Made by a program: the position numbers and the translations under genes. From Syntrophobacterales bacterium (GTDB lineage: Bacteria; Desulfobacterota; Syntrophobacteria; BM002), in the NCBI GenBank assembly GCA_030613915.1, contig JAUWKY010000018.1:1-12912 (forward strand): a stretch of DNA of 12,912 nt, written 5' to 3'. How positions within the stretch are numbered: position 1 is the first letter of the stretch; each line of letters starts with the position of its first letter. Under the pieces are notes generated by a model that was given only the letters and a program-made list of their open reading frames with translations, was not told the DNA's origin and did not search any database. Below are positions 1 to 6,113 of this stretch, piece by piece.

Positions 1-1
1 C

Positions 2-790
2 TACGCCCTCTACCCCCACATGACGGTCTTCAAGAATATCGTTTTCCCTCTCAAAGCCCAAAGGGTACCTAAGGACCAATGGAAGGAGAAAGTAGTCACG
101 GCGGCCTCCATGTTCGGTATCGAGAAGCTGCTTAACCGCAAACCTCGTGAACTCTCCGGGGGGGAAAGGCAGAGGGTGGCCCTGGCCCGGGCGATGGTAC
201 GCGAGCCGACCGTGTTTCTCTTTGATGAGCCCCTCTCCAACCTGGATGCCAAGCTCAGGCACTCGGCCCGATATGAGCTGAAGCGGTTCCAAGAAGAGAT
301 AGGAATAACCACCATCTATGTAACCCATGATCAAGTAGAGGCGATGGGGCTGGGGGACCGTATTGCTGTTATGAGTCAGGGCACGATTAGGCAGATTGGA
401 ACGCCTCACGAGGTATACCACGAGCCGGCCAATACCTTTGTGGCGACCTTCATGGGTTCGCCGCCGATGAACTTGTTCGAGAGGGACGATGTCCTTGTGG
501 GTTTTCGTCCTGAGTGCTTCCTGCCCAAAGAAATATATGATGTCAACGACGACTTGAGGAGTTTCCAGTTTCGGGTCCGGCGGATAGAGCATCTTGGCTC
601 AGACCGACTCGTCTACGGCTCTCTCGACCGAGATGGGGATGGGCAAGAGGCAGGCACCATTGCCAAGGTACCCCTTAATGTGTCCATAACGATCCAAGAA
701 GGTCACGTGTATGAATTCGCCGTCCTAGCCCAAAACATCAAGTTTTTCGATAAGGTGACCGGCCTGCGAACTGAAAAGAGGTCCTTTTGA
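2..790 (+). CDS. ABC transporter ATP-binding protein, MalK/UgpC-like (5' truncated by window)
   Basis: This is the nucleotide-binding subunit of a carbohydrate-type ABC importer; it hydrolyses ATP at the inner face of the cytoplasmic membrane. The frame is open from base 2 and begins with YALYPHMTVFKNI, the segment just after the Q-loop of this family, so about 80 N-terminal residues including Walker A lie outside the window. Visible in order are the ABC signature LSGGERQRVALARAM (about residue 50 of the fragment), Walker B with D-loop VFLFDEPLSNLDAKLR (about 72-86), and the H-loop YVTHDQVEA (about 106-114). A C-terminal TOBE-like region follows the family-typical MGSPPMNLF and contains GFRPE. 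The stop is nine bases before the first permease gene, and GAGGGGAG there serves as that gene's ribosome binding site. The substrate cannot be told, because the solute-binding protein is not in the window. Confidence 0.95.
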   Translation, partial: YALYPHMTVFKNIVFPLKAQRVPKDQWKEKVVTAASMFGIEKLLNRKPRELSGGERQRVALARAMVREPTVFLFDEPLSNLDAKLRHSARYELKRFQEEIGITTIYVTHDQVEAMGLGDRIAVMSQGTIRQIGTPHEVYHEPANTFVATFMGSPPMNLFERDDVLVGFRPECFLPKEIYDVNDDLRSFQFRVRRIEHLGSDRLVYGSLDRDGDGQEAGTIAKVPLNVSITIQEGHVYEFAVLAQNIKFFDKVTGLRTEKRSF

Positions 791-799
791 GGGGAGAAT

Positions 800-1744
800 A
801 TGTCAGTTATTAACGGGGAGTTTGGCGGGCCCCTCAGTCACATCTGGGACAGGGAGCGGGTACTTGCCCCGCTGCTGATAGCACCTGCTATCCTCTATAT
901 CGTGGTGTTGGTGGGAGCACCCTTTTTCCTGGCCATCTACTACAGCCTCAGCGACGCTACCACGGGCAGTCCGAGCCTCCACTTTGTGGGGCTGAGGAAC
1001 TTTCGAGCTGTTCTCCAGGACCCCGTCTTTCGCCTATCACTAAAGAATACCTTCATCTTCACCTTGGTCTCTCAAGTACTCGTATTGGTGCTCGCGAAAA
1101 TTCTGGCTCTGGCCCTGCTCCAAGACTTTCGGGGAAAGTGGCTTGTACGGTTTCTTATATTACTCCCCTGGACTGCCCCCATCGCCCTGGGGACAATCGG
1201 CTGGATGTGGTTGCTGGACTCAATTTTCAGCCCCATTGACTGGATGTTGCGATACATGGGTCTCCTTGGTGTACCCGATGCTATCCTCGGGGCCAATTCC
1301 AATCTCTACTGGCTGGGGGTGCCGAGTCTGGCGATGTTGTCCGTTATCCTGGTTCACACCTGGCGGCTGCTCCCTTTGGCGACGGTGATTCTGCTGGCCG
1401 GCTTGACTGCCATTCCCCAGGAAATTCTCGATGCCGCTGAGGTGGATGGGGCTGGTTCCTGGCGCCGGTTGTTCCAGATCATGATTCCGATGCTCCTTCC
1501 CATCATGACCGTTGCGGTGCTCTTTGGGATTGTCTTTACCTTCACCGACATTACTGTCGTCTATCTTCTAACCCAGGGTGGACCGGTCCACAGTACCCAG
1601 GTTTTGGCCAGTTGGGCCTTTTTCAAGGGCATTGAGGCGGGGGATCTGGCCCAAGGCGCAGCAGTTGCCCTCTTTCTCTTCCCCGCTATGGCAGGCGTGG
1701 CCGCCCTCATGCTCCGTTTTGCCCGTCGTACGGAGGTGACCTGA
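800..1744 (+). CDS. Carbohydrate ABC transporter permease, MalF/UgpA-like
   Basis: This is one of the two membrane-spanning subunits of the importer. The 314-residue protein has six predicted transmembrane stretches: near residues 22-50, 85-107, 114-138, 170-200, 225-252 and 288-306. The cytoplasmic coupling (EAA) loop is clear at about residues 208-235, reading EILDAAEVDGAGSWRRLFQI followed by MIPMLLPI, which matches the family pattern EAA-x3-G-x9-I-x-LP. Length and topology fit MalF-like permeases that lack the large periplasmic P2 loop. A strong ribosome binding site, GAGGGGAG, sits six bases before the ATG. The TGA stop overlaps the next ATG by one base (TGATG), indicating translational coupling to the partner permease. 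Substrate class (sugar, sugar alcohol or glycerol phosphate) is not determinable. Confidence 0.94.
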   Translation: MSVINGEFGGPLSHIWDRERVLAPLLIAPAILYIVVLVGAPFFLAIYYSLSDATTGSPSLHFVGLRNFRAVLQDPVFRLSLKNTFIFTLVSQVLVLVLAKILALALLQDFRGKWLVRFLILLPWTAPIALGTIGWMWLLDSIFSPIDWMLRYMGLLGVPDAILGANSNLYWLGVPSLAMLSVILVHTWRLLPLATVILLAGLTAIPQEILDAAEVDGAGSWRRLFQIMIPMLLPIMTVAVLFGIVFTFTDITVVYLLTQGGPVHSTQVLASWAFFKGIEAGDLAQGAAVALFLFPAMAGVAALMLRFARRTEVT

Positions 1745-2583
1745 TGGCGCGTTTAAAGCAAATAGGAAAGCGAAGTGCGCTCTATGGAGTCGTGACCTTC
1801 TTCGCTCTCTTTAGTGCCTTCCCCTTCTTCTGGATGGTTATCGCCTCCTTCAAGCGCGACCACGACCTTTATACCCTGAAGAACAACCCCTTCTTCTTCA
1901 GCGAGCCCCCCACCCTGGAGCACCTGCACCATCTTTTTTTTGATACCTTATTTGTCAAATACCTCATCAACACCGTGGTGGTCGGTATAGCGGTGGTGGC
2001 AATTACGTTGTTACTAGCCGTCCCGGCCGCCTATAGCCTGGCACGCTGGGCTGGGCGCTGGGGCGAAAATTTAGGCATTGGCATTTTCCTAACCTATTTG
2101 GTGCCGCCCACCCTGTTGTTTATCCCCCTCTCCCGGGTGATCGGCGTCCTCGGGCTCCAGGAATCCTTGTGGTCTTTAATCTTGATTTATCCCACCTTCA
2201 CCATCCCTTTCTGCACCTGGCTGTTGATGGGTTTCTTCAAATCTATCCCCTTGGATATTGAGGAGCAGGCCCTGGTCGATGGCTACAGCCGCGTTGGCGC
2301 CATGGTTAGAATAGTCCTTCCCCTCTCCATCTCAGGACTCCTCACCGTGGTGGTTTTCTCCTTTACCTTGTCGATGCACGAGTTCATTTACGCCCTGGCC
2401 TTCGTCTCCAGCTCCGCCCTAAAGACGGTGAGCATCGGGGTGCCGACGGAACTCATCGGGGAATTCTTCGAGTGGGGCCCGTTGATGGCAGGGGCCCTTA
2501 TCCCAAGTATTCCCGCGGCCATCTTGTACACCCTCTTCCTGGATCGCTTCATCGCCGGCTTCACCATGGGAGCTATCAAGTAA
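1744..2583 (+). CDS. Carbohydrate ABC transporter permease, MalG/UgpE-like
   Basis: This is the second membrane subunit of the importer, 279 residues, the usual MalG length. The N-terminal helix at about residues 13-33 contains the family-typical FPFFWMVIASFK. Further hydrophobic segments lie near 76-97, 111-133, 141-163, 198-220 and 250-270. The EAA coupling loop at about 178-205 reads IEEQALVDGYSRVGAMVRIV followed by LPLS, as expected for docking onto the ATPase. Its ATG shares one base with the stop of the preceding permease. A strong intrinsic terminator begins about 50 bases downstream, so this is the last gene of the operon. Confidence 0.94.
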   Translation: MARLKQIGKRSALYGVVTFFALFSAFPFFWMVIASFKRDHDLYTLKNNPFFFSEPPTLEHLHHLFFDTLFVKYLINTVVVGIAVVAITLLLAVPAAYSLARWAGRWGENLGIGIFLTYLVPPTLLFIPLSRVIGVLGLQESLWSLILIYPTFTIPFCTWLLMGFFKSIPLDIEEQALVDGYSRVGAMVRIVLPLSISGLLTVVVFSFTLSMHEFIYALAFVSSSALKTVSIGVPTELIGEFFEWGPLMAGALIPSIPAAILYTLFLDRFIAGFTMGAIK

Positions 2584-2631
2584 TGGCAAAATATCCGTGT
2601 CTCGCCGCTCCTTTTTGAAGCATCAGAAAAG

Positions 2632-2666
2632 AAAAACGGCTGACCTTGTGTGTGCCAGCCGTTTTT
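2632..2666 (+). terminator. Intrinsic terminator closing the ABC transporter operon
   Basis: An 11-bp perfect stem pairs AAAAACGGCTG (2632-2642) with CAGCCGTTTTT (2656-2666) around a 13-base loop. The 3' arm ends in the T-run and is followed by ATTC. The A-tract on the 5' arm means it could also stop transcription from the other strand. It lies 48 bases after the last permease stop. Confidence 0.85.
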
Positions 2667-2850
2667 ATTCTTAGTATAGAACTGTAGAACTGACGGAACT
2701 GAGGTCGGACCAAGGCAACAAATTGAAATGACAATGAAAAACTTCTATTTTAGGGTCAAAAATGGGACTTACAGGCTCAATTTTGGTATCGAAAATGACG
2801 CTTTAAGGAGTAGGGGGCTCTTGCTCGTAAAGCCAGATCGGTTTCCAAAA

Positions 2851-2946
2851 GTGGAGATTACATACTCCACACTTTTCATCTTGAGACCAAGCTACAATAT
2901 CTTGGTTTAAACTAAGAAAATGCGGAGTCCTTGGCTCCGCTTTTTT
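2851..2946 (+). ncRNA. Candidate structured RNA element, copy A (hairpins plus terminator)
   Basis: This stretch carries three successive hairpins. The first is GTGGAG (2851-2856) paired with CTCCAC (2865-2870) around loop ATTACATA. The second follows the word TTGAGA (2881-2886) and pairs CCAAG (2887-2891) with CTTGG (2901-2905) around CTACAATAT. The third is a terminator hairpin at 2922-2940 followed by six Ts. The words TTACATAC, TTGAGA, the second hairpin and the terminator recur in the same order at 5642-5754. One base pair of the second hairpin differs in both partners between copies (A-T here, C-G there), which supports an RNA structure. No known riboswitch or RNA family was recognised. 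It may be the 3' end of a longer transcript; the 5' limit is unknown. Confidence 0.45.
2922..2946 (+). terminator. Intrinsic terminator of element A
   Basis: GCGGAG (2922-2927) pairs with CTCCGC (2935-2940), and an inner CC/GG pairing is possible across a bulged T. Six Ts follow directly. The preceding AAAA could extend the pairing with the T-run. The 19-base hairpin matches the one at 5729-5747 at about 15 positions. Confidence 0.8.
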
Positions 2947-3032
2947 GTTGGCTCGCAGTCTCCCCGCATGACCCTAGTTACTCCGCTTAATAAATACCAC
3001 GTCTATCTGTAAAAAATACAAACTCTACCCTA

Positions 3033-3061
3033 TTGAGACATCACCTTGCCCTGAGTAGTAT
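3033..3061 (+). promoter_or_regulatory. Predicted sigma-70 promoter of the small 49-codon gene
   Basis: The -35 box TTGAGA (3033-3038, five of six consensus bases) and -10 box TAGTAT (3056-3061, four of six) are separated by exactly 17 bases. Transcription would start near 3068, about 22 bases before the ATG at 3090, and would end at the strong terminator at 3264-3323. Confidence 0.55.
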
Positions 3062-3089
3062 ATCCAGGAAAAGGGTAGAGAAATTTCAA

Positions 3090-3239
3090 ATGAAAAAGAA
3101 GTTACAACACAGTTTGCATCCTTTACATCTATGGTGTCGGCTTGGGGGTCATTGGGGCAAGGCTTGTAAGCTCTATGAAATTTGTTTCTGGCGGCCCTTT
3201 CTACGGCGGTTACTTCATCAAAAGAACTCTCAGCTTTAA
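3090..3239 (+). CDS. Small basic protein of unknown function (49 aa)
   Basis: The predicted product has 49 residues, starts MKKKLQHSLHPLHLWCRLGG and continues with a Trp-, His- and Cys-containing basic tail. By count it has ten Lys/Arg and one acidic residue. The central HPLHLWCRLGGHWGKACKLY could form an amphipathic helix with two cysteines 10 residues apart. The ATG at 3090 is chosen because it lies just after a plausible promoter and because the ORF stops 24 bases before a strong terminator. The frame is open further upstream to 3033, but that would run through the promoter. The ribosome binding site is weak (AGAG about nine bases upstream). I do not recognise the protein with certainty. 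The transcript could instead be a non-coding small RNA of about 250 bases. Confidence 0.5.
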   Translation: MKKKLQHSLHPLHLWCRLGGHWGKACKLYEICFWRPFLRRLLHQKNSQL

Positions 3240-3263
3240 CCTCTTCTGTCCTTGATACCCTTT

Positions 3264-3323
3264 CCCCATCGACCCACCGCGCAGACCAAGTTCAGCCGGA
3301 AAGGGTCGATGGGGTTTTTTTTT
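3264..3323 (+). terminator. Strong intrinsic terminator after the small gene
   Basis: A perfect 12-bp stem pairs CCCCATCGACCC (3264-3275) with GGGTCGATGGGG (3303-3314), and nine Ts follow (3315-3323). The loop is 27 bases, which is long for a simple terminator and could hold a further small fold. A terminator this strong here implies that something upstream is transcribed from the + strand. Confidence 0.88.
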
Positions 3324-3419
3324 CTCACCTCTATGCTTCCCGCCTCACTTTCTCCCTGGTTGCCTGCGGTTGGGAGTTTGCAGAAAAGAACTCATTGACA
3401 GACGACTATATCTAGTTCC

Positions 3420-3449
3420 AGATTAAGTTTAGTCGAAGTTTAGATTAAG
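3420..3449 (+). repeat. Paired AGATTAAG direct repeat, possible operator
   Basis: AGATTAAG occurs at 3420-3427 and again at 3442-3449, a spacing of 22 bases, about two helical turns, with TTTAG next to each copy. The pair lies roughly 70 bases upstream of the promoter at 3519-3546. Spacing and position fit a binding site for a dimeric regulator, but no regulator gene is nearby. Confidence 0.3.
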
Positions 3450-3518
3450 GGATGTAATCCACAGTCTGCACCTCCCCTTTGAGTCAGCCGATTCGTATCA
3501 CATTGTGGTAGTTTTTTG

Positions 3519-3546
3519 TTGACGGGATCCCTGCGGCGGTTATACT
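3519..3546 (+). promoter_or_regulatory. Predicted sigma-70 promoter for the methyltransferase gene
   Basis: TTGACG (3519-3524, five of six bases) and TATACT (3541-3546, five of six) are separated by 16 bases. A start near 3553 would give a leader of about 90 bases before the ATG at 3643. Confidence 0.65.
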
Positions 3547-3642
3547 CAACCCATCAGTTGACCTTCTCTTTTGAACTAAACCGATCATCTTAAGCCCAAC
3601 AACCTATCAATAAATCTGAAACAATACAAAAGGAGAGAGAGG

Positions 3643-4362
3643 ATGAATAAGTATACCGGAATTGCTGATTATTATGACCTTCTAATGACGCAAGGGTATT
3701 ATGATTATGAAACTCAATCAGATTGCCTGGCGGAACTGTTTAAACATGGGAAATCAGTTCTGGAATTGGGAGTCGGAACCGGCTTGCTTGCCGAAAAGCT
3801 GATACAAAAATTGCCCGACTTGGAGTTTGTAGGGATGGATTTTACTCCCGCTATGTTAAAACAGGCCAGGGAACGACTGGGGGAAAGTGTGAATCTCGTG
3901 GAACAAAATGTTATATCTATGGAATTGGAAAAAACGTTTGATACTATCTTTTCTAACGGAGGTGTATGGTATTTCATTGAAAATAGTGAAGATGAATATA
4001 TATTTTGCAGTCATTTGCCGAATATCGGAGATAATTTGAACGGGTTAAGGCGGGTTGCGAGTCATCTGAAGAAATTCGGAGAGTTAATTTTCAGTGTCCA
4101 GGGTGTTCATCGGGATTATGAACAAACGCTTCCTCAGGGTTTAACTTACGCCCAAAAAATAACGCAATTGCCTGACGATTGTTTCGACAAATGTTACATT
4201 TTTTCCCGAGAAGGTGAAGTATTGAACGAACAAATTTGTAAATACAGGCTTTTCGATGAAGAAGAGATTCGGTCGATACTTCGTGACATCGGTCTTGAAT
4301 TCAAAGAAATAACTTCCTGTAGGCAATACCACGTTTATCATAAAGTTTGTGAGCTTTCCTAA
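3643..4362 (+). CDS. Class I SAM-dependent methyltransferase
   Basis: This 239-residue protein has the Rossmann fold of S-adenosylmethionine methyltransferases. Motif I is VLELGVGTG (residues 39-47), the acidic ribose-binding residue lies in GMDFTPAML (D66, motif II), and FDTIFSNGGVWY (99-110) fits motif IV. The N-terminal ADYYDLLM resembles the start of many small-molecule methyltransferases. The C-terminal half (about 130-239) gives no substrate clue. The start is supported by AGGAGAG at 3631-3637. The gene is visibly richer in A and T than the ABC operon, which suggests separate origin or recent acquisition. Its neighbour at 4493 has the same orientation after 130 bases, so co-transcription is possible but unproven. 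The methyl acceptor is unknown. Confidence 0.88.
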   Translation: MNKYTGIADYYDLLMTQGYYDYETQSDCLAELFKHGKSVLELGVGTGLLAEKLIQKLPDLEFVGMDFTPAMLKQARERLGESVNLVEQNVISMELEKTFDTIFSNGGVWYFIENSEDEYIFCSHLPNIGDNLNGLRRVASHLKKFGELIFSVQGVHRDYEQTLPQGLTYAQKITQLPDDCFDKCYIFSREGEVLNEQICKYRLFDEEEIRSILRDIGLEFKEITSCRQYHVYHKVCELS

Positions 4363-4492
4363 AGACTCAGGGATAAACGGGGCATATCCCTAGTTGAAAG
4401 GTCGCCGAATCTCCGTTCAGCTTTCTTGATGCGCCAGCTTGTAAAACTGCGCTCAGGAGGCATTTCTATCAACAGAAACTTGAGGTAAATGT

Positions 4493-5455
4493 ATGGACTC
4501 ACAATCCCTACATAAAGTTGGCTTTATCGGTCTTGGCAACATGGGGAACCCGATGGCGCGGAATCTTATTGAATCCGGGTTTAATCTGGTTGTTCATGAT
4601 TTACGCCTGGCATCGGCAGAAAACTTGCTGACGATGGGGGCAAGTTGGGCGGATTCGCCTCAGGCAGTTGCCGTCCAGACCGACACAGTGATTACCATGC
4701 TACCGAACCCGGCTGCGGTCGAGATAGTTGTGCTGGATGAAAAGGGGCTGCTGACCGGTTTGCGTCCTGGTTGCACTTGGATTGATTGTACCACGAATTC
4801 TCAGACGGTATTCAAGCGCCTCGCCCGGCATGTAATCGCCAAGGGATGCAACGTGCTGGATGCACCGGTAACAAATGCGGTAGATGCGGCACACAGGGGA
4901 GAGTTAATCTTTTTTATCGGCGGTGAAACTGAGGTCTTGGGACGAGTACATCATATTATTGAAGTAATGGCGGCTCAGATTTTCCATGCCGGACCACTGG
5001 GTACGGGAATTGCGGCTAAGCTGTTGACGAACATGCTATGGTTCGTCAATGCCTGTGCAATCGGAGAAGCGCTGGTCCTGGGCGCGAAAGCAGGTATTCA
5101 ACTCACCAATCTGTGGGAGATGATCAAAGTTAGTGCCGGAAGCAGTTGGGTTGCTCATCATGATGTGCCATCTGTCTTTGCGGGGCATTACGACCCTTCC
5201 TTCACCCTTGACCTCTGTGTAAAAGATTTAGGACTCATTTACGAACTGGCAAGGGATTTGGGCGTACCGTTAGCGATGGGAAATGAAGCGGATGAAATTT
5301 TTCATCGTGCCAAGGCAACGTATGGTGGTGACAAGGGAGAGATGCATGTTGTCAAGCTCTTAGAAGACATTACAGGTGTTTCTTTAAGAGTTGCCGGATA
5401 CGAGGATTTCTCGCACGTCAGTGCTTTGAGAGACACGAGTGGGGAAACCAATTAA
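4493..5455 (+). CDS. NAD(P)-dependent beta-hydroxyacid dehydrogenase (3-hydroxyisobutyrate dehydrogenase family)
   Basis: Members of this family oxidise or reduce beta-hydroxyacids or related aldehydes with NAD(P), in the cytosol. The 320-residue protein has the N-terminal Rossmann motif VGFIGLGNMGNPMARNL (residues 9-25) and the family pattern TVITMLPNP (65-73). WIDCTTNSQ (96-104) follows. The catalytic lysine is seen in GTGIAAKLLTN (K176), and the all-helical C-terminal domain contains KDLGLIYELARDLGVPLAMG. The substrate-binding motif, usually DAPVSGG, reads DAPVTNAVDAA (123-133) here, so the usual Ser-Gly-Gly is Thr-Asn-Ala. This suggests an unusual substrate or altered activity. The start ATG has TGAGGT six bases upstream. 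The product could equally be a tartronate semialdehyde or succinic semialdehyde reductase-like enzyme. Confidence 0.9.
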   Translation: MDSQSLHKVGFIGLGNMGNPMARNLIESGFNLVVHDLRLASAENLLTMGASWADSPQAVAVQTDTVITMLPNPAAVEIVVLDEKGLLTGLRPGCTWIDCTTNSQTVFKRLARHVIAKGCNVLDAPVTNAVDAAHRGELIFFIGGETEVLGRVHHIIEVMAAQIFHAGPLGTGIAAKLLTNMLWFVNACAIGEALVLGAKAGIQLTNLWEMIKVSAGSSWVAHHDVPSVFAGHYDPSFTLDLCVKDLGLIYELARDLGVPLAMGNEADEIFHRAKATYGGDKGEMHVVKLLEDITGVSLRVAGYEDFSHVSALRDTSGETN

Positions 5456-5641
5456 ATTTTTTGAAACTGCAGCGCAAAAGCGGGACATCCGTGACACATT
5501 GACTTTTACTGAAACAGATAGTGTTCCCTTGGCATGCGAGCCTCTCGCCTAACCACCGGAAGGGTGACGGACAAACAGCTTCGTACAATTTTACCGCTAG
5601 GGTCTTTATCCAGAGTCTGCGCTGTTCTCCTGAAAGTCAAC

Positions 5642-5754
5642 ATTACATACTTTAATCCACATTTTACCCCTTGAGAGCCAGTTACCATATCTGGGGGCAG
5701 GGTCAACTATTCATTCCTCAGAGAACACGGCGGAGCCACTGGCTCCGTTTTTTT
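5642..5754 (+). ncRNA. Candidate structured RNA element, copy B
   Basis: This is the second copy of the element at 2851-2946. Shared parts in order are ATTACATAC (5642-5650), TTGAGA (5671-5676), a hairpin CCAG (5678-5681) with CTGG (5691-5694) around TTACCATAT, and a terminator hairpin with a T-run (5731-5754). Compared with copy A, the hairpin keeps its position and its loop pattern (Y-TAC-M-ATAT), while one base pair changes on both sides. The distance from TTGAGA to the terminator is about 20 bases longer than in A. Upstream sequence from 5456 shows only small hairpins, such as GCGAG/CTCGC at 5536-5548. No named RNA family was recognised. Confidence 0.45.
5731..5754 (+). terminator. Intrinsic terminator of element B
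   Basis: CGGAGCC (5731-5737) pairs with GGCTCCG (5741-5747) around the loop ACT, followed by seven Ts. It separates the dehydrogenase region from the promoter of the next gene pair. Confidence 0.87.
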
Positions 5755-5804
5755 ATGCACCTAAATGCACCCTATGTGCGCCCAATGACTGTAAAACCGC
5801 GTGG

Positions 5805-5833
5805 TTGGAGGGTTTGCAAAAAACTGCTATACT
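5805..5833 (+). promoter_or_regulatory. Predicted promoter (extended -10) for the MoaD/ThiF pair
   Basis: The -10 box TATACT (5828-5833) is preceded by TGC, forming an extended -10. A weak -35 box TTGGAG (5805-5810) lies 17 bases upstream of it. Start of transcription near 5840 would leave a leader of about 48 bases. Confidence 0.55.
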
Positions 5834-5887
5834 GTTGATCGGAATGTAAGGTAAAAACGTTTCTTGAGAGAGATACGAGGAAATGCC

Positions 5888-6112
5888 ATGGAGCTGGAGA
5901 TAAAGCTTTTTGCTAGTTTGCGGAAATTCAACCCAGAGCTGGAGAGAATCGAGGTGGACGACGGCATCACCATACTTGAACTTTTTGACAAAGCTGGCAT
6001 TCCACCCTCAGAAGTAGCCATAGTTCTTGTGAACGGCCGACATGCCAAGTTAGACCAGCCTTTACATGACGGTGAAACCGTGGCTGCATTCCCACCAATC
6101 GCGGGAGGATGA
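5888..6112 (+). CDS. MoaD/ThiS-family sulfur carrier protein
   Basis: This 74-residue protein has the ubiquitin-like fold of MoaD/ThiS and the required C-terminal Gly-Gly (FPPIAGG). That terminus is activated by an E1-like enzyme and carries sulfur as a thiocarboxylate for molybdenum or tungsten cofactor, thiamin, cysteine or another pathway. The start KLFASLRKF and the loop VLVNGRHAKLDQPLHDGETV are typical. The ATG at 5888 is preferred because GAGG lies seven bases upstream; an in-frame TTG at 5864 would add eight residues but has no good ribosome binding site. The stop is separated by one base from the start of the ThiF-like gene, so the two are almost certainly co-translated partners. The pathway served is undetermined. 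Confidence 0.9.
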   Translation: MELEIKLFASLRKFNPELERIEVDDGITILELFDKAGIPPSEVAIVLVNGRHAKLDQPLHDGETVAAFPPIAGG

Positions 6113-6113
6113 C

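Noticed and set aside
2728..2910. 60-codon open frame before the terminator at 2922
   Set aside because: No ribosome binding site, and it runs through both hairpins of the repeated element; the structured-RNA reading explains the sequence better.
3182..3415. 77-codon frame overlapping the terminator at 3264-3323
   Set aside because: It reads through a 12-bp stem and T-run, has no ribosome binding site, and its residues show no domain.
4369..4391. Terminator after the methyltransferase gene
   Set aside because: AGGGATA/TATCCCT forms a 7-bp stem, but no T-run follows, so it is not a convincing intrinsic terminator.
5456..5640. Possible SRP RNA, RNase P RNA or TPP riboswitch upstream of the MoaD-like gene
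   Set aside because: Words such as CCGGAAGGG and TTGAGA are suggestive, but the conserved cores of these RNAs are missing, and a terminator plus a new promoter separate the region from the gene.
5506..5706. 66-codon frame on the - strand
   Set aside because: It crosses element B, has no recognisable domain and no good start signal.
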